Source of the DNA: Solea solea
Lineage: Eukaryota; Chordata; Actinopteri; Pleuronectiformes; Soleidae
NCBI RefSeq assembly: GCF_958295425.1
Contig: NC_081143.1
Span: 13,210,094 to 13,274,093 of the forward strand
DNA: 64,000 bases
Direction: 5' to 3'
Position numbers and translations under genes: made by a program. Shown here piece after piece: positions 48,306 to 60,989 of this stretch (its first letter is position 1; each line of letters starts with the position of its first letter). Below the pieces are notes generated by a model that was not told the origin of the DNA, did no database searches, and saw nothing but the letters and a program-made list of their open reading frames with translations.

Positions 48306-48820
48306 TGCCTCTCACAATCATTCCATTACACTCAACTTCATTTGCTTGTCAATTTTCTTCTTTCTATTAATAGGATTTATATTTTGTTTTGCAGACAACA
48401 ATGTTGCTGCTCTAATATATTCTAAAATATATTCCTCTCCTTCACACAGTTACATTTAAAAAAATGACTTTCAACTAATCTTCAATTAAAACAATTGTTG
48501 TTCTTGTTTAATTTTAATGTTTGGGCATTTATGTATTTTGTGTTTCATGTGCACTCTTGAAAATTTGTTTTTCAGCCTTAAAACCTTTTCCCACATCCAT
48601 CCTTCTGTAGTAAATTGTGTAAATACAAGCACTAATGTTCCAAAAACCATGTACTGTCATGCAGTGGAAATAACATTCAAAGACTTATTTCCCCAGCTAA
48701 AACAACAACATAAAATACTAGACTAATTAAAATATATATGATCTAATTTGCTTTGTACACAAAAACTCACTTTACAGAAGCATAATGGGTTCATTTGAAT
48801 TTGACCTAATGGGTTCCACT
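48306..48820. other. Unannotated DNA
   Basis: AT-rich, no gene. The forward frame 48517-48726 has no motif. Confidence 0.5.
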
Positions 48821-48821
48821 T

Positions 48822-49820
48822 CTAATAATACTAATAATACATATTATTTACGGGCACCTTTCAAGACTCTCTATGTTGCTGTTCAAAATTATAACAACAG
48901 TATGAAATACAGAAACAAATGAAAATACAACACAATAGTATATATATATACAATACAAACTGCAAAACAAATCTAGATAAAGAATAACTAAAAACCTATT
49001 GAAGAGTATATGCCTGTCTAAAGAGGTGGGTTTTGAGCTGCAATTTGAAAGTGACAAGAGAATCTGAGTTTTTGATGGCTTGTGGGGTAGTGTTCCAGAG
49101 GTGTGGGGCCAAGCGGCTGAAGGCTGTCAACCCCATGGTGGTTAAACGGGCACCCTGGAGGATGAGTTGGATGGAAGAAGACCTGAGAGAACAGGTGGGT
49201 GTTATTGTTGAGGAGGTTGGTGAGATACTCAGGGATGAGGTTGTTGATGGAGTGAGGAAACTGAGGCGAAACTGAGGCGCTATCAATGAGAATGGAGAAG
49301 CTGCTGATCTTTGATAGGGTAGATTTGGTGCCAATGAGAATAAGTTCAGTGTTGTCACTATTGAGTTTTACAGAATGGAGAGCCAGGATCTGATTTCCTG
49401 TAGACAGTTAGAAAGGGAGGGTGCATGTGGCTTTAGTGAACAGGTAGAGCTGGGTGTCATCCACATAGCAGAGGAACCTGAATGTTGTGTTCAAAGTATA
49501 TGAAGCCGACAGCAAGGAGATAGATAATAAAAAGCATTTGCCTGAGGATAGAGCCTTGGGTATCACCAGAAGAGGGGGAGTGGATGGGATGACAATGGTT
49601 TTAATTGATTAAACTGAGTGTGGCCAGAGAGATAGGAGATAAACCATTCCAGGGGTTTGTCTGATGCATCAATGGAGGCAAGTCTATCAATGAGAATGGT
49701 GTGGAAGATAGTGTCAAAGGGTGCAATCAAATTGAGGAGGAGAGGATGGACCTCCCCCACATCCAGTGACACAGGGTTGAGAGATGTAAATAAACCCAGG
49801 AGGAGTGGATTCATTGGGTT
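48822..49820 (-). pseudogene. L2/CR1-like LINE, internally deleted, antisense
   Basis: On the minus strand, from about 49815: IAPFDTIFHTILIDRLASI ('AFDTIDH.ILL.RL') and WFISYLSGHTQF ('WF.SYLS.R.Q'). Then CYVDDTQLYL at 49471-49442, the catalytic box with YVDD instead of the commoner YADD. Then SWLSIL, and after a deletion the C-terminal LAPHLWNTTPQAIKNSDSL and TFKLQLKTHLFRQAY, ending with a stop near 48996. The 3' UTR runs to about 48830 and ends in a TAATAC-type tail (plus strand ctaataatactaataatac). The endonuclease, most RT motifs and the thumb are missing or compressed, and frames shift. It is a dead copy about 1 kb long, in opposite orientation to the 41 kb copy. Confidence 0.85.
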
Positions 49821-51760
49821 GTTGCCAAGTTTATGTCAAACACAAGAAGTTATACCTGCAGTTATGTATGTGAGAGAGCAGACTTTGAGAAGTCCAAAGG
49901 GGAGGTTGCTGCAGTCGCCAATAATGCTATCATTAGCCATCTTGCTAGGCTGGCTAGTACTGATGTTGAAGCTCCATCGGGAACCAGAGTTGATACTTTC
50001 ACACTTCAGACATCACAAAACCAAATGAAGGACCATAGGTGTTTGTCTCTGTGTGGCCCTGTGATGGACTGTCCAGGGAAAGCTTCCTATGAAATAGAGT
50101 GCCGTGTTATATACCTAATGCTAATCCTCCTTTCCACAAATGGTGCATTGTTCTTTTCATTTTTTTTTTTTAACTCTGTCCTACTCTTTTTCTCCATGTT
50201 ATGTCCTTTCTCCTCTAATATTCATACAAGATAACATAATTTGCAGTCTTTCCCAAGAGTTTATCTCATTCCGTCTGTCTTGTCCCATCATCTCGTGTTA
50301 GTGGGATTGCTGCAAACAATCCGACAATATAGTTGTTCTGCGGCTGACATTTTTTGTACTTCTTTTTCCACGATTTTTTTTGTCTTTTAACTAGTTTCAC
50401 ATACTTAATTTATACTTGATTGCTTGTATATTTCATAATTTCTGAAATATTCAATCTTTTTTTTCTCATTAGAATCCATTAAAAACTCAAAAACAGTGTG
50501 TTCTGCTTCCTATGAGTTCCACATACTTAAGATTTCCTGTTTAAACTTCAAAATGTTCAAAATGCTCAATTATTCAGTTGATTCGGAAATCTGTAATATT
50601 TCCTACTTTCTAAAATATTCAAGTTATTTCAAAGACAGTTTCTCTTTCCAATGTACTGAAACACAGTTCAGACGCACTTATTTTCTTCTATTTACTGCTT
50701 CCACATACTTTAGTGCACAGACTTCATTCAAGCATTAAAATGTTGATAGGTACCCTATGTCAGAATTTTACATTGGAGTGTATTGCATGGAAGGTTCAGA
50801 GCGAGAGTTTATGACATCACACGCAAGAGTTGAGGCAGGCTGTTCAACTGTTTCTTTTCAATTTGCTCTCCTGTTCACAAATTTCACTCTTCATACCTGA
50901 TTTTCTACCAGAAGGTAGTTTTGTTCCATACAATGTGACGACCAGGTCCACTCTCGTCTGGGTCATAGGGTCAACATCTCTGATATGTAGCAAATTCAGG
51001 TTTGCATACATTTCCTACTTTCAATGAATTAGTCAGTTAATTCATTTTCAACTTTTTTTTTTTTTAAACATTCAGACATTCAGAAACTTAAACTCATCAT
51101 TTCAACTTCTCATTCATACCAATTCAATGCAGCATGCCAGATTGGCTTCAGTTTGGGGCAGGAGGCAGCAATAATAATCTTTGCGAGTGTCACTGTTTTT
51201 ATGGATTCCTAACTATTCAATTCACATTTTATTCAATGGGCCCTATCTGTGCCACTCCTATTTCCCAAAAGAGTGCAACAATACCCAAAAGGGAATTTGG
51301 TAAATAAGACTCTGGGAACTAAGGATGTTGATGAAACAGAGCATGAGTAATGTCCTCAGAAAGAAGTTGAAGAGATTAGAAGAAAATTAACTTGTTCTGC
51401 AATTGGGCAGTCACTCAAGGAAAAGTAATATTTTGATGTCTATAGTTACTGATTTTAAGGCGTGATATACAGTATAGTGTCATATGATTGTGATTTATTA
51501 TAACCATTTACTGTAATGTTCTCAGTTAAATTGGTAACAGAAGTACCACCTCACGTGTCTTTTCTCACATTCACATCACTGGACTCTTCCTGAGACCTTT
51601 TCATATATTTTTTGATCCATACAACATTTTCTAAAATATAAAATTAACCAGATGTTTGATACACCTTGACACAGAAATATCTAAACTGACGATTAAACCC
51701 TGCAAAGGGACCAAGATTCACCCAGGCATTTTTTCTCATAAACAGTATTTAACTTTGTTA
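49821..51760. other. Unannotated DNA
   Basis: T-rich tracts lie near 50159-50170 and 51050-51065. A short string near 50056-50078 (ccctgtgatggactgtccaggg) resembles the 3' part of repeat family B, so a scrap of it may be here. The block 50750-51010 has repeat-like texture but I cannot name it. No gene. Confidence 0.45.
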
Positions 51761-51872
51761 GGCTGGTGATGGACTGGCAACCCATCCACATTGTATTGGA
51801 GCCCTTGTCCAATGCATGCTGGGATAAACTCCAGTTATCTGTCATCGAGAACAAGGTAGTATGAATGATGGA
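51761..51872 (+). repeat. 3' end of interspersed repeat family B
   Basis: 'ggctggtgatggactggcaac' followed by 'gctgggataaactccag' and an ATGG-type tail (gaatgatggatg) matches the 3' third of the family, where the consensus has 'gatgggctggcgacctg...gctgggataggctccag...atggatgg'. The tRNA-like head is absent. Confidence 0.75.
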
Positions 51873-54495
51873 TGTATAGAACATGACAGTGAAAAAGGAA
51901 AACCAGGTAGAGCTGAATTATGTTGTCTCTCAGGTCTTCTGCAAGGTAAAGTCACGATTATGATTAAAGTAAATAAGAAATGCTTATAGTGCATAATGCA
52001 TATTTCTGTTCTTTCATCTTTCCTGCATTCATCTCAAACATTGGGCCCAGAATTGCAAATGCTCACAATGTTTTTCATTACATAATCATTCTTATTGTAA
52101 ACTGAATGATTATCGCTGTCACTTGGAAAGTAGAGTAATTTACTCAGAAATAATTGTTAGGTTAAACAACAGTGATACTAATATTTATCAGTTTATGGCT
52201 ACAACATAGTAGTTAAAATCCAACAAGCAGAGTAAGCTGAGAATTTATTAATTAGAAAGTATCTATTTTTGTCAGACAACTGCTACTAAAAAGGTAATGG
52301 GTTGTTTATTCACAGTAATTAAACAAATGGACAATAAATCACACTTTAACCTAGAGCTCCTAAAACAGTCACACCATTTTATTTAATGAAACACAATATG
52401 AGAAATTCAGTTTGAAGACTGTTTACAATAAGTATCACAGACACACACACTTTATGAGGTGTATGTTGCATAATGTAAATCATGCTAGATCATATAGCAT
52501 GTTCCCATGTTAGGTAAAACAAGTGAGTGTGTGTATATGACATAATCGCATATAATTACTCATTTGAAATAAGGATGGTAAACGTCAGACCGGTTTACAG
52601 TTTAAACTTGTGTCAATCTTACCATACAAAAAAATGTGCAGTTACCATGGCGCTCAAATGGAAAAAGATAAAAATTAAATTAGTAATAAGAATGTGAATG
52701 AATTATAAATGACCATTCTAAATTGTATAATTAATTGAAATAGTTGACACAACTTTTTCATTTGTAGTTAACTTTACCTTTGCAATGTTCTCTGTTTAAC
52801 AGGAAACTACTGGAATATTGATGACTTCAACCTATTTAAGAGATGCACAGAGGATGTTAAAACAAATAAAGCACACTTTTTGTGTTTGCTCAGCTTTGTT
52901 GCTGTTCCAGGTCAAGAACTCGTAACAACTGTAAAATCTTTTCACAGCCAGAAATGCTTTTGTTTGCAGGAAAAAGCAGCAGTGTTAGTTGCACAGAGGC
53001 CCTTGTCCCATTTGTTTTACCCAGTAATAGCAACTTAGTGAGCAATCATACCATCTTAATTTCTTCTGAGCTGCACTAAGCACTTACATTAAAAGATGAA
53101 TAAAACAACTAGGTTAAGTGATGCACAAAGAATGCTCTAGGTCTTTTGTCAAAATATGCACTGTTTTATAGAACATGTCTGATCATTTTCATGAGGTCTT
53201 TGGAGGGAATATTCAAACCAACGGAGTGGACTGGAGTATTGCAAATTTTAGACAGCCTTATTTTTGGTTAATAAATGTGTATGTGTGTTGTTGTTGTTGT
53301 TGTTGTTTTCCGACAAGAAATATCCCTTGAGGAGAGTAGCAATACAGTTACTATAAAACAATGCTACCTGTGAAAGGGAACAATATTGAAAAAGACTTGC
53401 TTGTTTTTCTATATATGATACATTTGAATCCAGCTTTTATTGAGGACTTAAATTGATGCCTTTGCAGTTGCCTGTATTGCTCTGCTGCATGCAGTTATTC
53501 TGGCTGAGGAGAGGATATTTCCACAAGATCCAAGGGGAGAAGTAGAGCAGAATTTAGACAAATGTAGCACAGTAACAGTAAAACCTATAATGAGCAATTT
53601 AACACTATACTACACTGTGTTATTTCATAATGCTCTGGTCACATGCACTAATGTTTTCTCTTCCAAGCAAGCAGATGCACAGTACAGTATGTCTCAACTT
53701 CAAGGCTTATTTGAATGGCTATTGAGGGCTTTAGTTTATGAATGTGTGCTGGTGCATTAAAACACCAAGGCCAATGCTTTCATTGTGGCCTAATTTGAAA
53801 TTTGATGAAAGAGCTTTTCTGTTTTGAATTGTGATACAACTTTCTTTTTGGGTTATCACCGAAGCAAGGGTCTACAAAGTAATAAAGAAAAAAAATACTA
53901 CACTTAACCAAGAGCCGCCATGCCATGCATGATGTCTAATTCACTGTAAAACTGCGTCCACATTTAATCACCCGCTCAGTCTCAGCTTTTTAAAGCCTTA
54001 TTTGTTTACATAAAACCCTGTTCCTCAGACCCTGACCAATTCACATCATATACTATGGCTGTGTCTAAGCTACAATTATATAAATGTAACTTGTCTCAGT
54101 CATTCAGAAATAACCAGGCTGGTCAAAGTAGTCAGTTTTAAGGTTCTTAAATATAAATAAAATTCACATCTTCACTCAAGTGTAAGTAAGGGTTATGCAA
54201 CTCTACGCAACATTTTCCTGATAGCACAAAGCACAGAGTGAGGTCTCCAGGACTCGTTCAGCTCGTCCTTCCCCTTCCACTACTGAATCATAACTGATCA
54301 AATATTTTTTCTTTAATATAAAATCTTTGAGAAGATAAATACCTCAATGTCTAAGGACTCTGTTCGCCTGCTGTGTGAATGAACGCATACGCGTTTGTGT
54401 ACATTTAACAGGACATTTTGACATTTTGGTGACAGTGTGATGCATTATAATGTGTACTCTGATCATAGGTAAATGATTCACGTCATAATATAAGG
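51873..54495. other. Unannotated DNA with a (GTT)n microsatellite
   Basis: (GTT)6 lies at 53288-53306. The remainder is AT-rich unique DNA. The segment 53690-53830 has balanced, repeat-free composition but no proof of function. No gene. Confidence 0.5.
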
Positions 54496-55233
54496 TGTGT
54501 CTCAATTCTTAGTCTGGAACCTCAGGAGTATGCATTTGTTGTCTGGATGTTGTCAGATGTGTTACAGGAACACGACGTGGGCTGTTCCAATTGTCACTTT
54601 CGAATGTGACTGACAAATGCAGGATACAGTTTTTTTACGCCCAACCATATCCCAGAAGTCTTTTGCGTGACAGCGGCAGAGCAATAAAGATGGCAGTATA
54701 AAATAAAAGTAAAAATAAAGCCATAAAAGCCTAAAGAAGAAGAAGCTTTTTTTCAGTAACCCTTTATTTCAACAACACAGCAATGGTGGATACAAACAAA
54801 TAACATAATAATAAATAAAATAAACTCTAAAATAAAAACACTGATTTATTTTACCGAACCTGTCTTTGTCCTCCTACTTCATGTCAAAAATGATCTGCCG
54901 ATATTGTAGAGTTGATTGCATCGGTTAAATATTTGACTCACATGATGTTGTTGTTAAACTATTGTAGTGAAAATAATGTTTTATTTTTGTCCAATTTTAT
55001 ATGTCATTCCAAATCAGAAATGTTATCTTGTTTCCTCCAGTTTTGCATAACATATTTTTTAAATAAATTATAATAACTGGAAGGTCTATCAAAAGTATAA
55101 ATATTATTCAAACTAATACAACTACTACAAAACAAAACTAGAACTGACTATGACTATATGACTATGTTTTAAAAAAAAAAGAATCGTATTTTAGTTATAT
55201 TTATTTTATATCACATATATTAAACTATTTAGG

Positions 55234-55450
55234 ATGTTTTGGCACTCTTGCCTTTGCAGCAAGAAGACCTGGATTCGAGCCCTGGTTGGAACAAGGGCTT
55301 TTCTGCATGGAGTTTGCATGTTCTTCCCATGTGTGTGGGGGTTTTATCCGGGTTCTCCAGCTTCCTCCCACAGTCCAAAAACATGCAATATGGGGATTAC
55401 GTAAATTGGTCACTCTAAATTGACAGGGTGTCAGAGTGACACCACTGTGT
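55234..55450 (+). repeat. SINE-like / LINE-tail interspersed repeat, family B (best copy)
   Basis: Starts with a tRNA-like head (ttggcactcttgcctttgcagcaagaagacc, then ggattcgagccctgg as B box). It continues with the body: 'gcatggagtttgcatgttcttccc', 'ttatccgggttctccag', 'cttcctcccacagtcc', 'aaaaacatgcaatatgg' and 'ggtcactctaaattg'. The 3' third (seen at 51761) is missing. It lies inside the family-C element. It is the longest of the four family-B fragments. The A box is weak. Confidence 0.8.
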
Positions 55451-55471
55451 GAACTGTGTGATCCAAGACAT

Positions 55472-55490
55472 CTAACCCTAACCCTAACCC
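55472..55490. repeat. Short interstitial telomere-like tract
   Basis: Three TAACCC units in tandem (from ctaaccctaaccctaaccc) lie just after the family-B repeat inside the family-C element. It could be a family-associated microsatellite or a repair footprint. Confidence 0.85.
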
Positions 55491-55632
55491 ACCTCTTGGT
55501 GTACAACCTGCCGGATTAGGAGAAGAAGAAAGAGAACTGGTGATGTAACCATGCATGTGTTGTGTGGGCTGGACTGTCTCATTCGATCGACTGCACGCTC
55601 GTGAGGATCCAGACTAAGAATTGAGACACAGC

Positions 55633-58600
55633 TATCCCAAAATGGAAACAGATAAATACAATGGATATTTCCCATTTGATTCACCATTAAGTACTTATCC
55701 TAAAATATAATCATCATTGATAAATAAAAAATATTATTCTCAGCCAACAAAAATACAAATAATAATGTATAACATAAAATATGAGTGATTTAAGGTTAAT
55801 AGAAATAACCCAGTGCAGTCGACATAAAAACCCTTGTGTTGTGAAGTTTTATGTTCGGATATGGAGTATATTCAAACATTACTGCATATTTACTCTATAT
55901 TTCTTCGGCCAATATACAATATGGTTGCAATCTCTTGGCATAAAAATGCACTATAAGCCTTTGCACTAGAAAGACGGCAAACAAGAACTCTCTGCACAGA
56001 AAATCCCATGAGGTCACGGGAAAACAAGCCTCATACACTTGTAACTTGTAGGTAGCCAGCCGCACCAAAAGTTTAAAAGCACATATTTTGAAGGTCAATG
56101 TTTAGCATTAAAATGTATTCCTTCAGCAGTCCACCATAATATATATTTTTTTTCACAACAGATTAATTGTATAGTGTGGTTTGACCTTCACTATGTTCGT
56201 CATAGAGCTGTATGGAGAAGGCAGTAATTTGCTTGAGAAAATCATATTCAAAACTCAATGTTTCCCCATAAAGAGCAGTAACTACTGTATATGGATACAT
56301 GAATGCAGTATATCGATGCAGCTCCCAATAACTTTTCCCTTCCCTGCCTTTCATGGTTCAATCTTTAATTTAGAGAGAAGGTCACTCATTCATAGTGTCT
56401 TGAGAAAACTGCTTTTACTGTTGCTGCTCAAACAGTAATATGCTCACGTTGTGTTTTTACTCAAAAACTAATTTAACAATGTATTGTATTTATTTGTGCA
56501 TTTTTTTTCCCCCCATTCAACAGATCTATGTCAAGGCTTCTAATTTGTACCTTTTTTTTTTGAACATTAATTGATGATTTTTTTGAAATAAAGCAAAACA
56601 AATACAACAAAAAAGACAACACTGCATTTGTGTTGTTCCATAACTTGACATAATTACACTCCTACACAACTTTACAAGTAATATTATGGGGATCTAAGTC
56701 ACATCAGTGAGTGTTAAAGATGGAAGTAACAGTTACATGACAGCCATCAGTCTTCACACTGCCAGCTTCACATTTCAGTTTCAATGATTGACAGGATACA
56801 TTAGTACTCACTTCTGGATCTTCAGTGGTCCAGAGTCAGAGCCATTAACACAAATTCGGTTCAACTACTGAGGTGATAAAAGCAGCAGGAGAATCATTCA
56901 ATATTGTACAGTTTCAATTTGTATTCATTATTGGTCCACTGAATGAAACTAAAAGTTCACTAGGCTAGAGATCCAAGTTTTTAAAGGTTAGTTTTACCTG
57001 ACCTGAAATAATGCATTTTGTATGTCTGTTGCTGTCATGCTGTCAAGCAGCACTGTCATTCTAATACACTGGATCTGCTGAGTGTTAAACAGACTGTTGC
57101 TGGCATATTATGTGCTGCTGTTTTACCTAAATGTTCACAACCTCTGTTCCTGCAACTACTCTTGTTTTAATTGTTACATTAATGGATTGATCTATGAATC
57201 TCGAGTTTAGAAATCAAGCATCCACACACAACATCTTCTCTGTTTCCAAGTGTATACAAATAAAACTAAATTGTGCAATTTTGAGTGGATCATTTGTTGG
57301 ATAGTGTGGTTCAACATTATTTTTGTTTATGAAACTGGTTCTCTGCTATAAAACGCTGTCAATCAAAAAGTGGTTCGACCTTTCAGGCAGTTTTTCCAAT
57401 CAGTGTCCGCGCCCACTCACTGCTCCATTGACTCCCGGAGACACTAATCTTCCCTGGAAGTGATCATTTTGCTGCATTTATCAGCGTCTCACTCACCACG
57501 GTGAAAAATTATTTCGTGCTGTCCCATCAATTGACGCTAAACTTCCACCGGTTTTAATGTGCCATGCTGCTGCTGCTGCTGCTGCAGGAATGTATGAGAA
57601 CAAATTTGCATCAAACGATCTGTGATTAACAAACTAGTCATATGGTTGATCTACTTTCATCTTGTCCATGGACAGTCCCACAACCCAAATGATGGGGACA
57701 TAGGAAAGGGTTGGTGAAGAGGCTGTGGGTCCATCAGCCCACTTTGATTTATCCCAGTAACCCACTGCCCAAATCCAAGACTGTTGTGGAAAAGTCTGAA
57801 ATTGGAAGGGATGAAGACGGATGAGGATTGCTCTCTTTCTGAACTAAACAATTAAATGTCCATTCATTACAACAGATATTCTTTTAATGGAGCGAGTAAC
57901 TGCGGTCTTTTGCAGAGTGTTTACAGAATGCTCCAAGGTTTAAGAGTCCTTTCAATCTGTTTATTGTGAGTCGTTTCAAAGTTAATGAGCCTACAAGTGT
58001 TTGGTTACTCCAGTTCACCCTGTAGGACTTTCTGAGGGCTAGTGTAACATGTTCAGCTGCCACTGAGGAAATACAATCATGACAAGTGGAAGGTACTTGG
58101 TTGTGACTCCCAGCATCTTTAAAGCAGAAATGAATTTGAGGATATCAGCCAAGAGTCTGTAAAAAAAAATTAAAAATAAGATTGAAGTGAAAAAATTAAA
58201 ATAAGGTCACTGTCAGCAAAAAATGTCAATTACTGAGAGTGACCAATCAACATTACGGTGCTGTAACCCAGTCAGCTAGTGGCCACAGTAAACTATGTAA
58301 GCTATGTTCAACTTAATAAAAAAAAAAAAAAAATGTAATAAGCAGAGAAATGCTGTTTTGGCTTGTGAGGAAAGTGAGACATTTGTAGGTCTATCCAATG
58401 GTCTGTGTTGTTAACCAGTATTTTTTAAAGCATTCAATTTTTTTTTTTTTTAGCATGACGCAAAGTAAGTCGATCATTTTTGTTCAGATCTCTTTGTTAA
58501 TATCTGTTCAAAAAGCCTTCACACTGAGTTGCCATGCTCAGTGTGCTCGCTGAACATTCTAGCAAACAATAATGTGTTTGCAGATATAACCGTGAACAAT

Positions 58601-59169
58601 CCCTCGGATAGACTTGCCTGGTTACCAACATACAGTATAAACCACAATATTATCTCAATAAAAGGTAGTTCTCGCCCTCTCTTGAAGGCAAATAACAGTC
58701 ACATTTATTAGGTCCATATCCATCTACATCCACCTTTCTTTTACTGCATGGACCAGCCCTTAGGGAGTCACACAATATACCTCTGCAGTATCTACATTCA
58801 TACACACAAACATACAGACACACACAAAAATAGCCACATGTGGGCAGCCACATGCTATACCGCCTGATATGCTGAAAAGCTATTAATATTCAGTTCCGGA
58901 GCATTGTGATGAAATGCAAGGCTGAAGATGAACACTACACTAACCATAGATGTGTCTCTGTACAAAAGGTTTTATATCTTGAAGGCACTGAAAATTAAAG
59001 TCCTTGGAATGTCTCCACAAACTAGCAGGATATGTTGCCTTGCCCCCAACTTATTGAAAAAGAAATCTTATTTGTTATTGTCAGGGACACTGAGGAAAAT
59101 GTGGTTTCTTAATGAAACTGACTCGTGCTCCACTCAAACAGAGGTCATGTGTACAAATTAAAAGAAGAA
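55633..59169. other. Unannotated DNA with simple repeats
   Basis: Contains (TGC)n at 57565-57585, A-rich runs near 58159 and 58317-58334, and a T-run at about 58438-58451. The GC-richer block 57345-57600 has repeat-like texture ('ccaatcagtgtccgcgccc') but no termini that I can define. No gene is supported by the short frames. Confidence 0.45.
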
Positions 59170-59620
59170 GAACATTTCTTGACCCGCCGAGTGTTATGAA
59201 AGAAACCTTGGGTTAAGACTCGCGACGATTCACCCTTTGAACTGTTTTATTTTTACTGATGTGAAGGAGGTAATTAGCACTCGACTCTTGTGATATAATA
59301 CCCCGTGAGGACCTGCTAAGTTACGCTAACTGGAGGACAAACAGTAGTTCATATGCAAAATAATGCCTTATGGATCAAAATGCCTTGCGGCCTTCCCTCA
59401 TGTCACTGTATGCAAATTGCGTCAATTTCCCTTTGCCTGCATTCATCTATTAAGAGCATGCTCTCCTCTGCTCACAGTTTGTGGTTGGTAATTTAAATTT
59501 TAATGCAACGCTGAAAGGTATATTAACAATTATGCAAATATATAGGAATGCCTGATTGGATCTTTCCAGCTGTTCCTCAGTGCAGGGGGCATGGGTAAAA
59601 ACTGCAACATGTGGGGTGAA
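59170..59620. promoter_or_regulatory. Candidate non-coding regulatory stretch with POU octamers
   Basis: Two perfect ATGCAAAT octamers (59410-59417 and 59532-59539) and a one-base variant atgcaaaa (59353-59360) lie within 190 bp, on the same strand. The stretch is free of simple repeats and mobile-element similarity. Octamers bind POU-homeodomain factors; whether this is an enhancer cannot be told from sequence alone. Confidence 0.3.
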
Positions 59621-59639
59621 GAGGGGAATAAAAGAATGT

Positions 59640-59715
59640 GTAGTGGTGCATGGTGTTGGACATTTTGCCGATATGCCGATACATCGGGAGTGCTTGGGCA
59701 GATAACTGATTATGA
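59640..59715 (+). repeat. hAT-like element fragment with CCGATA words
   Basis: 'ttttgccgatatgccgatacatcgg' followed by 'agtgcttgggcagataactgattat' has the CCGATA-rich subterminal texture of some fish hAT elements. The second part aligns in the same orientation with 60791-60834 ('catatcggcagctcttgg...cccatatccgattat'), so the two are fragments of one family about 1.1 kb apart. Confidence 0.5.
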
Positions 59716-60784
59716 TATTTATACGTTTTTCCCTGTGCCGAACTGCAGAGGTAACTGTCTCTTCTGTAGTCAAATTAACATAACATTTTGAATACTCGTG
59801 TCACAGCAGATGTAGATATACAGGATTCTAGCCCTGATTTTATTTTAGCATGATGTTAATGGCGAGCGAGTGGAGCTTTTCAAAAATTAAGGTGAAAATT
59901 GGCCATTCTAAGGGTACCCAAGAGGGGAACATTGTTTTTTTTTTACTCTGTGTATTTGTGATGGGTCATTCTTATACCGTTGTATCTTGGCAGTGTGTAA
60001 CCGTCACAAAGGATCTTGACACAAAATATTTAAACTCAGAGACAACCTAAAAACAGAGATAAAACATGTTTTATACCAAACATTCAAAACATCACAAAGC
60101 TAATTAGTACTACCTGGATTACTACCTGCGCTGGTGAATTTGTCATTTGTCATTAGTCATTGTCAAGTGTCTTATTAACTCTTAAGTTTGTTTCTTTTAC
60201 CTCCATAAAAATAACAATTTAGTAGGGGGTGAAGCGGAGTTAGGCCAAAGACACTGATACATTCAAGTTGAGAACGGAACGGGGCAAAGCATGCTTCTAA
60301 AGTTGTTTATGCCGGTAAAAGTTCATACACTTCGCAGTCCAGGCGGCCCGGCTTTCCAAATATGGTTAATGTATGCTAACGTCATGATTAGTTCTTCGTA
60401 TCTAATAGAAAGTGCAACACTGCTGGGGATGGTTTCCATGGGCTTGGCAGTTGCTATACAGTGATTGACATGGTTGGGTGGGTGGGGTGCTAATGTTGTG
60501 AGTATTGTGGCTGAATGTCAATGCCATTCCTGTCATCGTGTGCACGATCTATAACAAGAATGTTGATGTTGATACTAGTAAAAATGTGAGGAATATGTTT
60601 GGAACCGTTTCAGTCAAAATCCTGTTACAAAAGGTCCTCAATTTTCACAGGCTGATACGCTACCATGCGCTAGCTAGAAGCCTGATATACATTTTTGCCA
60701 TTGAGCAAAATAAATAAATAATGGATGTAGGGCGCCAGCATAGATGCCAAGGCGGTAGCAGCTTATTTAGCCTACTGTTGTAGT
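59716..60784. other. Unannotated DNA between two related fragments
   Basis: No gene or transposase motif is visible. It may be the interior of one decayed element bounded by the two CCGATA-type fragments, or unrelated DNA. Confidence 0.4.
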
Positions 60785-60840
60785 CATCAGTCATATCGGC
60801 AGCTCTTGGTGTGTTTGCCCATATCCGATTATACATTTCA
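60785..60840 (+). repeat. Second CCGATA-type hAT-like fragment
   Basis: 'catcagtcatatcggcagc' and 'cccatatccgattatac' resemble the fragment at 59640 and stand in the same orientation. Confidence 0.45.
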
Positions 60841-60989
60841 ATATGAAAGGGCCATTTACATCAATAACAAAAATGATAAAAACATTGATTTAGAGTATAA
60901 ATGTAATATGTTACACAGTGCATTACAGAGCAAGATGAAGCATGGAATTACTTGATAGAAGTCAGTTCAGTTTATATCGGGAAAACTAG

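Larger units (their letters stand above)
54496..55632. mobile_element. DNA element with ~30-bp terminal inverted repeats, family C
   Basis: The left end from 54496 reads tgtgtctcaattcttagtc, tgga, then cctca-gag. The right end, complemented from about 55631, reads tgtgtctcaattcttagtc, tgga, cctca-gag, with two mismatches over about 32 bp. Terminal words of the form 'ctg(c/t)gtcccaattc' characterise an abundant fish non-autonomous group that I associate with hAT elements. The interior has no transposase. It contains a family-B repeat (55234-55450) and a telomere-like tract, so later material was inserted. The expected 8-bp target duplication is not evident. Confidence 0.75.

Noticed and set aside
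49033..49275. 80-codon forward frame rich in Glu and Val
   Set aside because: It is the antisense of the L2/CR1-like LINE C-terminus.
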